Shown here: positions 1 to 10,158 of the stretch, piece by piece
How positions within the stretch are numbered: the stretch's first letter is position 1
How the letters are laid out: every line of letters begins with the position of its first letter
Source: an uncultured Polaribacter sp.
GTDB lineage: Bacteria; Bacteroidota; Bacteroidia; Flavobacteriales; Flavobacteriaceae
Direction: 5' to 3'
Assembly (NCBI GenBank): GCA_947497755.1
Contig: CANMHT010000011.1
Coordinates: 1 to 64,000, forward strand
DNA: 64,000 nt
Made by a program: the position numbers and the translations under genes
The notes under the pieces: generated by a model
Told to the model about the DNA's origin: nothing
Database searches by the model: none
What the model saw: the letters and a program-made list of their open reading frames with translations, nothing else

Positions 1-2854
1 CGAGTGCCGTCTTTTTTACTAACCTCTTTTACATTTCCATTGGCATAATAAGAATGAAATACTACACGGTCTTCTAAAACACCTATACCTTTGGAGGTTT
101 GAATTTTTTCTGGTAACAATAAATTTGCAGAATTATGAGACGAACTATAAACTATATTTTGTTCAGATAGCTTTACATTATCTTTATACGTTTTAGTATT
201 GATAGGTGGAATTAATCTGTTCTTATTAAATAAAATACCACTAGTTGGGTAAACATATTTTGTCTTAATCACCTTATTTTCACTATTTCGAGACTCTGAA
301 GAACTTAATTGATAGTTTTTATTAAAGTCATAAAAATATTCTTCACTTTTAAATACCTCTCCATTTTCTAAATACTCTGTAGTTTCTGTAGATTCTAATT
401 TTACTACTCCAAAATCTAAATAAAATACTTTAAAGTGATTATGAAGTGTAAGAGGATTAGCACTTCCAGAAGCAAATTGATTAGAATTATTAAATACTGC
501 TAACTTTACTTGTTTATTTGTAAAAAGAGATGAATTATAAAAGATACTTTCATAATGATTCTGTGTCTTCCTTACAAGTTTATATACTCCATTAACATTT
601 TTATAATCTAATATCTGTAATGGCTTCCCTCTTAGTCTTTCATTACTATTTGGTAAATGATAAGCTTGTTTATAATATTCACCTAAATCATAAGGTGTAG
701 AAAACTGATATTCTCTCTTTCCTCTATTATTGCTTTTACTTCCAAAATATTCGGATACATAAGAATAGCCACCATGATTTCCTTGTTCTAACGTTAAAGT
801 ATTTGCTGGTCTGAAGTTTACATGATGAAGAGACTTTACTTCTACTCCTCCAGATGTTACAATGTTACTATACCCATAATATGAAGGAAAAGAAAAAACT
901 TTTCCAGAAGTTCCTCCTTGTGGAAAATTATATTCATAATTTTTTTCAATAGTATTTCCTTCACCATCTTTAAGTAGGGTTCTTTTAATTCTACTCCCAG
1001 CAGTATAAAGAAGATTTGTTTCATTTTCTACTAATTCTTGCCATCTTAAAGATATACCAAAACCATTCTCAAAATCATTTGGATTTTCATTAAAATTATT
1101 AGAAATTACTTTTAAAATGTAATTTCCTGGTTTAATAATTGTTGATGTAGATGTTTTATGTAAAATAGCATATACGGTATTATCTGTGTTATAAATCCTA
1201 ACTAAGTATGGGCAATCTGTTGATTCTATATTAGTACAGTTTGGGTAATCTAATTCAACTCCCGTTAAAAGAGTTCCAAATTGATTTGGTTTATCTATAA
1301 CTATATCTCCAACAGTAAAAGGTATTGAATATGTTTTAGTTTGTGAATTATAAAATGTAGGATCTTTATCAATAACCACATTTTTAATTATAGTAGGGTT
1401 ATTTTGTGTAAAAGCAACATGTCCTTTAAAGTGTTCAGGAAATACAGCTCTATTACTTTCATATTCATATTCAGAAGATCCTCCAGTTGGATACTCAATT
1501 TTTGTTAACATTCCTGCCTGAACTTTTAAAGTATCAATTGAACTTCCTGAAATTTCATTAATATCTTCTAAGAACACAGCAAAATCTCCATTTTGTTTTC
1601 CATTATAATACCCCCATTTATCATGAGAAGTTGAAAATCGACTGGGTAATACAATTGGGTTATAGGTAAATTTATATGGAGGTAAAAAATTATTATTTAT
1701 TCCTTCTTGGGTAATTCTATCTAGAAACAGTCTCTTCTTAGCCTTTGCCCCAAATTGATTTAAGTAATAAATTACATTATTACTTTCAGTAGAAGTAGTA
1801 TAAACATAATTAAAATTATATTTCTTTATTCTATCACTATTGTTATTCAATACTTCAATACTACTTAAAGCTTTTGGAGTTACCCCATTATGACCATCTA
1901 AATCATCTCTTTGAGTGTTATAATAAAAATTAATTTCACCTTTATCAAAATCAATTTTTTTTATCTTCTTCTGTTCAATTTTGACTTTTGAAAAATAAAG
2001 AGTTTTACTAAAATTATTATCTTTCCCTGCAAACTCTTCAATTTTCCTATATGTTTCTGAATTTTCAGCTTCATATGAAAAAACAACCTTACTCCCTACA
2101 AGAGGTACTATTTCAAGTAAATACCAAGATGTAAACTTACCACTTGACACCCCTGATGTTTGAGTTAACCCAGAGCTTGAATATGAAAAATTTGCTATTG
2201 TATGGTCAGTATCTGTAGCACTTACACTTCCGTTACTTGATTTTCCAAAATAATATTTAGTTCCTTTTGGATTCGTTATTACAAATCCTTCAATATTAGA
2301 TGACACACTACCAATTGCCTCAATTTTTAAGTCATCAAAAGTCTCAAGGATTGGCTTATTTGTATCTCTATCAAATATAAATGACCCTGAATAACCTCCA
2401 AAATTAAATATAAATTTATCAGGCATCCTGTCAAAATCTCCATTTGTATCAGCACTATAAGCATTTTGTCTTGTTTGAGCTGAAGTAAAAAAGGTATCAT
2501 AAAAGCTTTGATATAAATACCCTTTAATTGAATCATCTGCATTTCCTCTAATTTGTCTAGTAACTATTCCTCCTGCATTTAAAGACCAACCTAAACCATA
2601 ACTTGATGCTAATTCTGCCACTTTAATGCCTCTTGCATGATATGAAAGACTAATTGGTACCTGAATTTCCTTTGATGAAATATTATATAAAGGTATATTA
2701 ATATTAGGAACACCACTGTAATGTGAAACTGGGATTTCAACATACTGAGCTAATGAAGCAGAATTTGGAGATGGTGGAATAATTTTAGGTAATTCTTGTG
2801 CATAACTATACACACAAAAAAGCATAACAATTATGCTCAACAGCAATTTTCTCA
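1..2854 (-). CDS. Rhs/YD-repeat-like large secreted protein, N-terminal part (runs off window)
   Basis: An open frame of about 951 codons starts at the ATG complement of 2852-2854 and is still open at base 1, so the C-terminus is missing. Residues 1-20 are a signal peptide ending in SYAQ. The following 90 residues carry the opening typical of very large Bacteroidota Rhs-like proteins: a proline-rich start (ELPKIIPPSP), then GVPNINIPLY, ISLSYHARGIKV and GLGWSLNAGG. The rest is beta-rich and Tyr/Asn-rich, with no recognisable enzyme motif. In this family the YD repeats and the Rhs core with a variable, often toxic, C-terminal tip come later, so the effector part, if any, lies outside the window. 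Family membership is fairly sure; a toxin role is only possible. Confidence 0.75.
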
Positions 2855-3058
2855 TTGTTTGATAGTTTAAATTATATAATATGTAAATTGGAAATGTTAG
2901 CAATTTTTTCCCATTTCTTTTTCTTTAGCGATGTAAAGATATAAAATTGAAGTAACTTAAAAAAAATATCTACACAAAGAAAGCTTCAGTTTATTTCAAC
3001 AACATTCACCTTAATTATTTAAACGAATTCTAAATTAGTTTAGAAAACAAAAAACTTG

Positions 3059-3090
3059 TTTGTGTAAACTACTCAATAGCTGTAAATTTG
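3059..3090 (+). promoter_or_regulatory. Bacteroidota-type promoter of sdhCAB
   Basis: TTTG at 3059-3062 is followed after 20 bp by TAAATTTG at 3083-3090, which matches the TTTG-N19-TAnnTTTG consensus. The predicted start of transcription is near 3096, leaving a leader of about 20 nt before the sdhC ATG. Confidence 0.7.
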
Positions 3091-3115
3091 TAGGAATTAT
3101 TTAACTAACATAAAA

Positions 3116-3793
3116 ATGAGCGGAATCATAAATTCTTCAATAGCTAGAAAGTTTGCCATGGCACTTTCAGCTTTCTTTTTGATGTTTTTCTTATTACAAC
3201 ACTTTGTAATTAATGTAACGTCAATTTTCCCAAATAATGGAAAAACTTTTAACGAACTTTCTCATTTTATGGGAACCAATCCTTTGATTCAGTATGTAAT
3301 GCAACCAATTTTAATTTTTGGTGTGGTATTTCATTTTGTTATGGGATTCATTTTAGAAATCAAAAACAACAATGCAAGAGCGGTAAAATACGCTAAAAAC
3401 AATGGTGCTGCAAACTCTACTTGGATGAGTAGAAACATGATTTGGAGTGGTGGTTTTATTTTGGTTTTTATCGTTATTCACTTTATCGATTTTTGGTTTC
3501 CAGAAATCAATACAAAGTTTATTCAGGGAGATTGGTCTGGAATGCACAATGGTGAGTTCAGATATTTTGAAGAATTAAAACATAAATTCGTTGCTCCTTG
3601 GAGAGTTGGTTTATATGTAGTTGGTTTTGTTTTCTTAGCCCTACACTTGTTACATGGATTTAACTCTGCATTCCAATCTGTTGGTGCAAATAATAAATAT
3701 ACTAAAGGATTGAAAACTTTTGGTAAGCTATACGCAATCTTAATTCCGTTAGGTTTTGCAGTTATCGCAATCTTTCATCATTTCAATCACTAA
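3116..3793 (+). CDS. sdhC: Succinate dehydrogenase cytochrome b subunit
   Basis: This 225-residue membrane protein anchors succinate dehydrogenase/fumarate reductase and passes electrons to menaquinone. It has five hydrophobic segments with histidines inside or next to them (LLQHFVI, VFHFVMG, VIHFIDFW, LALHLLHGF), as expected for the di-heme, single-subunit cytochrome b of the Bacteroidota/Wolinella/Bacillus type, in place of separate SdhC and SdhD. It is first in the operon, 12 bp upstream of sdhA, behind a clear promoter. Heme ligands cannot be assigned one by one by eye. The call is firm from both sequence and context. Confidence 0.95.
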   Translation: MSGIINSSIARKFAMALSAFFLMFFLLQHFVINVTSIFPNNGKTFNELSHFMGTNPLIQYVMQPILIFGVVFHFVMGFILEIKNNNARAVKYAKNNGAANSTWMSRNMIWSGGFILVFIVIHFIDFWFPEINTKFIQGDWSGMHNGEFRYFEELKHKFVAPWRVGLYVVGFVFLALHLLHGFNSAFQSVGANNKYTKGLKTFGKLYAILIPLGFAVIAIFHHFNH

Positions 3794-3805
3794 TACACAA
3801 ACCGT

Positions 3806-5821
3806 ATGGCAACTTTAGATTCAAAAATTCCAAAAGGTCCATTAAAAGATAAATGGACAACGTATAAAAACAAAATAGATTTAGTAAATCCGGCAAACAA
3901 ACGTTTAATCGATGTGATTGTTGTTGGAACTGGTTTGTCCGGAGGTTCTGCTTCTGCAACTTTAGCTGAATTAGGATATAATGTAAAAGCATTTGCATAC
4001 CAAGATTCGCCACGTAGAGCACACTCTATTGCTGCGCAAGGAGGTATTAATGCTGCAAAAAATTACCAAGGTGATGGAGATTCTTTTTACCGTTTATTTT
4101 ACGATACTGTAAAAGGAGGAGATTACCGTTCAAGAGAAGCAAATGTATATCGTTTGGCAGAAGTTTCTGCAAACATCATCGATCAATGTGTTGCTCAAGG
4201 GGTTCCTTTTGCTCGTGATTATGGTGGATTATTAGACAATCGTTCTTTTGGAGGTGTTTTAGTTTCTAGAACTTTTTATGCTAAAGGACAAACTGGACAA
4301 CAGTTATTGTTAGGAGCATATTCTGCAATGAACCGTCAAATTGCTCGTGGTAAGATAGAAATGTTTAATCGCCATGAAATGTTAGATGTAGTTATTGTTG
4401 ACGGAAAAGCACGTGGAATTATAGCTCGTAACTTAGTTACTGGAGAAATAGAGCGTCATTCTGCTCATGCTGTAGTAATTGCTTCTGGTGGATATGGAAA
4501 TGTTTATTTCTTGTCTACTAACGCGATGGGTTCTAATGCAACTGCTGCATGGAAAATTCATAAAAAAGGAGCCTATTTTGCAAACCCTTGTTATACACAA
4601 ATTCACCCTACTTGTATTCCGCGTTCTGGAGATTATCAATCTAAATTAACATTGATGTCAGAATCGTTGCGTAACGACGGTAGAATTTGGGTTCCAAAAA
4701 ACATGGAAGATGTATTGGCCATTAGAGAAGGTCGTAAAAAACCAACTGACTTATCTGAAGAAGAAAGAGATTACTATTTAGAAAGAAGATATCCTGCATT
4801 TGGTAACTTAGTACCACGTGATGTGGCATCTAGAGCTGCAAAAGAGCGTTGTGATGCTGGTTACGGAGTAAATGCAACTGGAGAAGCGGTTTATTTAGAT
4901 TTTAAATCTGCAATAGAGCGTTATGGTAAAGAACAAGCCAAGTTAAAGAATATCAACAATCCTTCTGCTAAAGAAGTATACGATTTAGGAAAAGCGATTG
5001 TAGAAGCTAAATACGGAAACTTATTCCAAATGTATGAGAAAATCGTTGACGAGAATCCATACGAAACACCAATGATGATTTACCCTGCAACACACTATAC
5101 AATGGGAGGTGTTTGGGTTGATTATAATTTAATGACTACTATTCCTGGTTGTTATGCCATTGGAGAAGCTAATTTCTCTGATCACGGAGCAAATAGATTA
5201 GGAGCTTCTGCTTTAATGCAAGGATTGGCTGATGGTTATTTTGTATTGCCATATACTATTGGAGATTATTTAGCTGCAGATATTAGAACAGGAAAAATCT
5301 CAACAGACAGTAAAGAATTTGACGAAGCTGAAAAAGCGGTTAAAGATCGTTTGGATTTCTTTATCAATAACAACGGAGAACATTCTGTAGACTATTACCA
5401 CAAAAAATTAGGTAAAATTATGTGGGATAAAGTAGGAATGGCACGTAATGAAAAAGGATTACAAGAAGCCATGTCTGAAATTAAAGAATTACGTGAAGAT
5501 TTCTGGAAAAATGTAAAAGTTCCTGGAGATTTAAATGAAATGAATCCTGAGTTAGAAAAAGCTGGTAGAGTCGCTGATTTCTTAGAGTTAGGAGAGCTTT
5601 TTGCTAAAGATGCTTTAATGAGAGAAGAATCTTGTGGAGGACACTTTAGAGAAGAGTCTGTAGAATTAGATGGAGAACAAAAAGGAGAAGCAAAACGTAA
5701 TGATAAAGAGTTTGCTTTTGTTGCTGCTTGGGAATATAAAGGTGAGCCTGCAGATGCAGTTTTACATAAAGAAGAATTAGAATTTAACGATATTGAATTA
5801 AAACAACGATCTTATAAGTAA
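3806..5821 (+). CDS. sdhA: Succinate dehydrogenase flavoprotein subunit
   Basis: The catalytic subunit (671 aa) oxidises succinate to fumarate in the TCA cycle on the cytoplasmic face of the membrane. The FAD-binding Rossmann motif GTGLSGG starts near residue 41, and the [14 protein letters not shown] segment contains His73, the expected covalent FAD attachment site. Active-site segments [10 protein letters not shown] and [10 protein letters not shown] are present. The protein is about 80 residues longer than proteobacterial SdhA, as is usual for the type paired with a fused cytochrome b. It lies between sdhC and, after an inserted four-helix-bundle gene, sdhB. Confidence 0.97.
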   Translation: MATLDSKIPKGPLKDKWTTYKNKIDLVNPANKRLIDVIVVGTGLSGGSASATLAELGYNVKAFAYQDSPRRAHSIAAQGGINAAKNYQGDGDSFYRLFYDTVKGGDYRSREANVYRLAEVSANIIDQCVAQGVPFARDYGGLLDNRSFGGVLVSRTFYAKGQTGQQLLLGAYSAMNRQIARGKIEMFNRHEMLDVVIVDGKARGIIARNLVTGEIERHSAHAVVIASGGYGNVYFLSTNAMGSNATAAWKIHKKGAYFANPCYTQIHPTCIPRSGDYQSKLTLMSESLRNDGRIWVPKNMEDVLAIREGRKKPTDLSEEERDYYLERRYPAFGNLVPRDVASRAAKERCDAGYGVNATGEAVYLDFKSAIERYGKEQAKLKNINNPSAKEVYDLGKAIVEAKYGNLFQMYEKIVDENPYETPMMIYPATHYTMGGVWVDYNLMTTIPGCYAIGEANFSDHGANRLGASALMQGLADGYFVLPYTIGDYLAADIRTGKISTDSKEFDEAEKAVKDRLDFFINNNGEHSVDYYHKKLGKIMWDKVGMARNEKGLQEAMSEIKELREDFWKNVKVPGDLNEMNPELEKAGRVADFLELGELFAKDALMREESCGGHFREESVELDGEQKGEAKRNDKEFAFVAAWEYKGEPADAVLHKEELEFNDIELKQRSYK

Positions 5822-5830
5822 ACTAGACGT

Positions 5831-6237
5831 TTAGCCAAAAGGCAAAAAATGAGTGATATTTCTACATATAAAGATTTATTAATTTGGCAAAAAGGAATCA
5901 GAATTGTCAAAGAAATTTATTTAATATGTAAAGATTTCCCAAAAGATGAATTGTATGGTTTAACAAGCCAAATTAAACGTTCTTCTATATCAATCCCTTC
6001 AAATATTGCTGAAGGATGGGGAAGAAATTACACAAAAAGTTATGTTCAATTTCTAAAATACGCTCGAGGGTCACTTTTAGAATTAGAAACACAAATAATT
6101 ATAGCAAAAGAGTTGGATTTTATCTCCACTCAAAATTTTAATAAAATTCAAGGTTTAATTACCGAAGAAAGTAAAATGTTAAACGCCTTTATTAAATCAA
6201 TAGACAAATAACTAATTTGCTATTGGCTTTTGGCTAA
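5831..6237. repeat. Imperfect 16-bp inverted repeat bounding a 407-bp insert in the sdh operon
   Basis: The left arm at 5831-5846 (TTAGCCAAAAGGCAAA) and the right arm at 6222-6237 pair at 14 of 16 positions and enclose exactly one gene, the four-helix-bundle ORF. Just outside, TAAACTA occurs at 5819-5825 and again at 6238-6244, touching the right arm and 5 bp from the left arm. Removing everything between these direct repeats would leave sdhA and sdhB about 10 bp apart, a normal operon spacing. The layout suggests a small mobile or formerly mobile unit; there is no transposase. Confidence 0.55.
5849..6211 (+). CDS. Four-helix-bundle protein, 23S rRNA intervening-sequence (S23/IVP) family
   Basis: This 120-residue protein has the family hallmarks: LLIWQKGIRIV in helix 1, LTSQIKRSSISIPSNIAEG with the near-invariant NIAEGWGR, and ARGSLLELETQI. 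The family was first seen encoded inside intervening sequences of 23S rRNA genes and resembles the Avd accessory protein of diversity-generating retroelements. It forms basic, oligomeric four-helix bundles that probably bind nucleic acid, but its role is unknown. Here it is not in an rRNA gene: it interrupts sdhA-sdhB on the same strand, bounded by inverted repeats. The start ATG is 5 bp after the left arm. Family call sure, function open. Confidence 0.9.
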   Translation: MSDISTYKDLLIWQKGIRIVKEIYLICKDFPKDELYGLTSQIKRSSISIPSNIAEGWGRNYTKSYVQFLKYARGSLLELETQIIIAKELDFISTQNFNKIQGLITEESKMLNAFIKSIDK

Positions 6238-6250
6238 TAAACTAAAAAAA

Positions 6251-6997
6251 ATGAATTTAACATTAAAAATCTGGAGACAGAAAAGCGCCAAAGATAAAGG
6301 GCAAATGGTTGAGTACAAAGTGACTGATATTTCAGAACACATGTCATTCTTAGAAATGATGGATGTATTGAACGAACAATTAATCGCTAAAGGAGAAGAG
6401 CCTGTTGCATTTGACCATGACTGTAGAGAAGGAATTTGTGGTATGTGTTCTATGTATATCAACGGAGAAGCTCACGGACCTGATAGAGGTGTAACTACTT
6501 GTCAATTACACATGCGTATGTTTAACGATGGTGACACCATTTATATTGAGCCATTTAGAGCAAAAGCATTTCCGGTAATTAAAGATTTAGTAGTTGATAG
6601 AACTTCTTTTGAAAGAATACAACAAGCCGGAGGATATATTTCTGTAAATACTTCTGGTAATACTCAAGATGCAAATGCAATTCCTATTTCTAAAGAAGCA
6701 GCAGATAAAGCAATGGATGCTGCTACTTGTATCGGATGTGGTGCTTGTGTTGCTACTTGTAAAAACTCATCGGCAATGTTATTTGTTGGAGCAAAAGTTT
6801 CTCAATATGCTTTATTACCTCAAGGACAAGTTGAAGCAACAGACAGAGTGCTTAACATGGTTGCACAAATGGATGCTGAAGGTTTTGGAAACTGTACAAA
6901 TACAGGAGCTTGTGAAATTGAATGTCCAAAAGGGATTTCTTTAGAAAACATAGCGCGTATGAATAGAGAATATTTAAGCGCAAGTTTAAAAGGATAA
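6251..6997 (+). CDS. sdhB: Succinate dehydrogenase iron-sulfur subunit
   Basis: The electron-transfer subunit (248 aa) links the SdhA flavin to the SdhC hemes. The [2Fe-2S] ligands are Cys58, Cys63, Cys66 and Cys84 ([10 protein letters not shown] ... TTC). The [4Fe-4S]/[3Fe-4S] ligands are in [11 protein letters not shown] and in [15 protein letters not shown] place the start at the ATG at 6251, giving MNLTLKIW. An in-frame TTG at 6230 would add seven residues, but it lies inside the right arm of the flanking inverted repeat and is rejected. A strong terminator follows 29 bp after the stop codon. Confidence 0.96.
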   Translation: MNLTLKIWRQKSAKDKGQMVEYKVTDISEHMSFLEMMDVLNEQLIAKGEEPVAFDHDCREGICGMCSMYINGEAHGPDRGVTTCQLHMRMFNDGDTIYIEPFRAKAFPVIKDLVVDRTSFERIQQAGGYISVNTSGNTQDANAIPISKEAADKAMDAATCIGCGACVATCKNSSAMLFVGAKVSQYALLPQGQVEATDRVLNMVAQMDAEGFGNCTNTGACEIECPKGISLENIARMNREYLSASLKG

Positions 6998-7026
6998 TAT
7001 CCAAATAATTATATAAAACTAAAAAA

Positions 7027-7055
7027 CCGCTTCGAAAAACGAAGCGGTTTTTTTT
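7027..7055 (+). terminator. Rho-independent terminator of the sdh operon
   Basis: Perfect 8-bp stem CCGCTTCG/CGAAGCGG around an AAAAA loop, followed by eight T and preceded by six A, so it may also work on the other strand. Confidence 0.9.
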
Positions 7056-7092
7056 ATGGGTTTTCTTACAATTTTTATAAAGCAACCTGCAT

Positions 7093-7126
7093 AAAAAAAG
7101 CCCTTTGGATACTCAAAGGACTTTTC
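7093..7126 (-). terminator. Terminator of the TonB-dependent receptor gene
   Basis: Read on the minus strand, CCTTTG and CAAAGG form a stem followed by a run of seven T, about 20 bp after the receptor stop codon. Confidence 0.75.
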
Positions 7127-7145
7127 CATTTTACATTATATTTTA

Positions 7146-9983
7146 TTATGGATTAATAGTCCAAGAAACATAGTATTGAGAACCTACAGCACCAACTCCT
7201 GGAGCACTAAAGTATTCTTTACCTCCTAAGTTAGATCCACCAATTTTTACGATAGATTTAAACGAAGGAATTCTATAATTTACTTGAGCATCAATTACCG
7301 ATCTTGCATCAATCGTTGCGTCATAGAAAGACGATTGCCATAAGAATGAATCTTGCCATCTAAAGTTTACATTAAACCCTAAATTCTTTGCTAAATCAGT
7401 CTTTCCAAACTGTACTTTAAATTTATGTTCTGGTGTGTTAAATCCAGCCTCAAAGTTAGGATTACTTGCTCCTTTTTCGGTAAACTTAGCGTAAGAATAG
7501 TTAAACCCTAAGTTGAATCCATTCAATACTTTCGTAGATACCCCTAAACCAAGACCATACGAAGAAATATCTGCATCAGAATTCGAATCAAAAGCAATTC
7601 CTTTGAAATCTCCGTTTTGAAGAGCAATTAATGCGATTGGTGTTAATCCTTGTGCCCCACCTGTAACTGGAGCTAAATCTACTGCATCATTTAAAGCTAC
7701 ACTACCATATAATGGTGCTACTGCATTTTCACTAGCAATAAAATCCTTATACTTATTGTAGTATACATTTAAATCAATAGTAACACCTTCAATTAAACCA
7801 CGATACCCTACTTCAAAAGCAGTAACATGCTCAGGTTTTACTAAATCAATGTTAGATTTTTTTAACAAAGCTACTGCGGCTGCAGCTTCTGCAGGAGTAG
7901 TTGCGGCTGCTCTAGCAGCACTAAACGCTCCAACTGAACTTGCTGTCCAAGAATTATTATATGCTTGTGTACCTGTTAACACTTTAGTTGTACCGATACT
8001 AGTACCACCAACTGAATTAATATATCCTGCTAAAGCTGGAGCAATTCCTAAATTAAATGGTTGAGATCTATATCTTGCTAAGTTATCAGGAGCAGTACCA
8101 ATTAAAATTCCGCTTCCAGAATCTAAACCAATATATTGATCTTGAGTCGTTGGGTTTCTAAATCCTGTTTGGATAGAAGCTCTAAAGTTATGGTTCTTAT
8201 CTTCTCCTGCAGCATATGCTAAAGATAATCTAGGAGATACATTTCCTTTAAAGTTTTGAGCTTTATCATACCTACCAGAAGCAGTTACTTTAAAACGATC
8301 TTCTAAATACTTCTTTTGTAATTGTACATAAGCTCCATACTCATTATAGTTAATCGCTCCATCATAATCTGTAAAGATAGTTCCAAAAGAGTTTAATGAA
8401 TATTTTCTATAAGAACCTCCAACTTGTACTTCTGCAAAATCGATATAATCTCTTAAGTTTACATTAGCATCTGCATGGTATAATTTTGTATTATCTTGAA
8501 ATTTCGCCCCTGTTAACAAACTAGGGTCAGAAATTACTTTTGCTTTAGCTGCTTCAAAACCTGGTGAACCAGGAACTAATCTATCTCTATCAGCAAAAGC
8601 TCTTGCTGCTGCATGGTTTCCTGGTGTTACTCCTGGTACCATTCCTGCAAATGCTCCTCCATATTCAGTAAACCATTGTTTATCTGACTTCCATTGTCTG
8701 TTAATATTAATCGCAGCAAAACGACTATCAAAAGAATCTCCTGCATCTTCTGTAGTGGTATAACCCCTAACAAAGAAATTTTTTCCTCTAACTTCTAACT
8801 TGTGTTGAGCCATGTAGAAGTTTTTAATATTGTATCTGTTTTGACCTTGGTAAATGGTATTACCAGTTCCAAACTTAGAATTCCAAATAACTTCAATTCT
8901 ATCGTTTCCTAAAGGTCTATAGTTTAATGAGATTCCAAGTTTAACACTTTTTGCTTCATTATCCATTAAATCTACATCTGTATACCCTGTTCTTGTTACT
9001 CTTCCAATTCCTCCTGGTAATGTAGTTCCAACTTCATCTCCATAAACGTTTAATCCATTATATGCTGGGTTTCCTGCGTGACTTGTAGAAGAAGGATTTG
9101 CTTCATCTCTATAATCTACTGCATACCAATCTGTTCCTTTTAAGTAAGACATTGTTGCTTTTGCTGCAAAATAATCGCTAAAAGCATATGCCATTCTAAT
9201 ACTTGTATCTACATAATTGTTAGTTCCTGCAGCATCTTGAGAAGTTACTCCAGTTTTTAAAACATAACTAATTCCTTGATCATCAAACGGGCTTTTACTC
9301 GTCATAAACATAATTCCGTTAAAAGCATTTGCTCCATATAAAGCTGAAGAAGCTCCCGGTAATAACTCTACCGTTTTTACGTCCAATTCAGACATTCCTA
9401 ATAAGTTTCCTAAAGCAAAGTTTAAGGCTGGAGAAGAATTATCCATTCCATCTACTAATTGCATGAAACGCTCATTAGAAAAAGTAGCAAATCCACGAGT
9501 ATTTACCGACTTAAATGTTAAACTGTTTGAATTAATATCTACACCTTTTAAATTCTCTAATCCATCGTAAAAAGACGGAGAAGAAGTATTTCTAATAGCT
9601 CTAATATCCATTCTCTCAACAGTTACTGGAGACTCCATAATTCTCTCTGGTGTACGAGAAGCAGAAACAACAACCTCATCTAAAGAGGTAGCATTTTCTT
9701 CTAAAACAGCAGAAACTACTTGGTTATTTTGAGTAATAGCTACTTTAAGTGTTTTATATCCTAAAGTTGAAATTTCTATATTAAATGGGGGCGTATCTGC
9801 AACCTTTAAAATAAATTTACCATCAAAATCTGTATTTGTACCTACTGATTTTCTTTCTACTTTAATATTGGCACCAGGTAATGGTTCACCATTAGCATCG
9901 GTAACGGTTCCTGAGACAGTTGTCTGGGCAAACATCATCACGCTGCTAAACATTGCAAATGCAACTAGTAATAGTTTTTTCAT
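7146..9983 (-). CDS. TonB-dependent receptor with carboxypeptidase-like regulatory domain
   Basis: This 945-residue outer-membrane receptor carries a signal peptide (1-19, ending FAQ), a CarboxypepD_reg-like beta-sandwich (about 21-105, VSGTVTDANGEPLPGANI), a plug domain with the ELLPGASSALYGANAFNG segment near residues 205-225, and a beta-barrel to the C-terminus. It imports a ligand across the outer membrane using TonB energy. No SusD gene or degradative enzymes sit nearby, so the substrate is unknown and it should not be called SusC. It is monocistronic, with a terminator just downstream. On the minus strand TATTTTG near 10012-10018 could belong to its -7 box. Confidence 0.9.
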   Translation of the reverse strand: MKKLLLVAFAMFSSVMMFAQTTVSGTVTDANGEPLPGANIKVERKSVGTNTDFDGKFILKVADTPPFNIEISTLGYKTLKVAITQNNQVVSAVLEENATSLDEVVVSASRTPERIMESPVTVERMDIRAIRNTSSPSFYDGLENLKGVDINSNSLTFKSVNTRGFATFSNERFMQLVDGMDNSSPALNFALGNLLGMSELDVKTVELLPGASSALYGANAFNGIMFMTSKSPFDDQGISYVLKTGVTSQDAAGTNNYVDTSIRMAYAFSDYFAAKATMSYLKGTDWYAVDYRDEANPSSTSHAGNPAYNGLNVYGDEVGTTLPGGIGRVTRTGYTDVDLMDNEAKSVKLGISLNYRPLGNDRIEVIWNSKFGTGNTIYQGQNRYNIKNFYMAQHKLEVRGKNFFVRGYTTTEDAGDSFDSRFAAININRQWKSDKQWFTEYGGAFAGMVPGVTPGNHAAARAFADRDRLVPGSPGFEAAKAKVISDPSLLTGAKFQDNTKLYHADANVNLRDYIDFAEVQVGGSYRKYSLNSFGTIFTDYDGAINYNEYGAYVQLQKKYLEDRFKVTASGRYDKAQNFKGNVSPRLSLAYAAGEDKNHNFRASIQTGFRNPTTQDQYIGLDSGSGILIGTAPDNLARYRSQPFNLGIAPALAGYINSVGGTSIGTTKVLTGTQAYNNSWTASSVGAFSAARAAATTPAEAAAAVALLKKSNIDLVKPEHVTAFEVGYRGLIEGVTIDLNVYYNKYKDFIASENAVAPLYGSVALNDAVDLAPVTGGAQGLTPIALIALQNGDFKGIAFDSNSDADISSYGLGLGVSTKVLNGFNLGFNYSYAKFTEKGASNPNFEAGFNTPEHKFKVQFGKTDLAKNLGFNVNFRWQDSFLWQSSFYDATIDARSVIDAQVNYRIPSFKSIVKIGGSNLGGKEYFSAPGVGAVGSQYYVSWTINP

Positions 9984-10111
9984 AATGTAAAATATTTGTT
10001 ATCTAAACTGCAAAATACAATTTTTTTTGACAAATTTGAAGAAGACTAGCGCTTAATGTTTATTGAAAAAGCAATATTTTAATAAAATCTATGAGTTATT
10101 TAAAAAATCGC

Positions 10112-10141
10112 TTTGTTAAAATACGCCAAGTTGTACCTTTG
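10112..10141 (+). promoter_or_regulatory. Promoter of ribF
   Basis: TTTG at 10112-10115 and TACCTTTG at 10134-10141 are 18 bp apart, a full match to the Bacteroidota consensus. Transcription would begin near 10147, leaving a leader of only about 12 nt before the TTG start. Confidence 0.75.
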
Positions 10142-10158
10142 TAAAAATATTTTATTCA

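Noticed and set aside
2327..2542. 71-codon minus-strand frame inside the Rhs-like gene
   Set aside because: Out-of-frame shadow of the long reading frame; no signal of its own.
6230..6250. Upstream TTG start for sdhB
   Set aside because: It lies in the right arm of the inverted repeat; the ATG at 6251 gives the normal SdhB N-terminus.
7849..8064. 71-codon plus-strand frame opposite the TonB receptor
   Set aside because: Antisense shadow; Ala/Val-rich product mirrors the receptor codons.
7146..9983. SusC/SusD polysaccharide locus
   Set aside because: The receptor is alone; there is no SusD or carbohydrate-active enzyme nearby.
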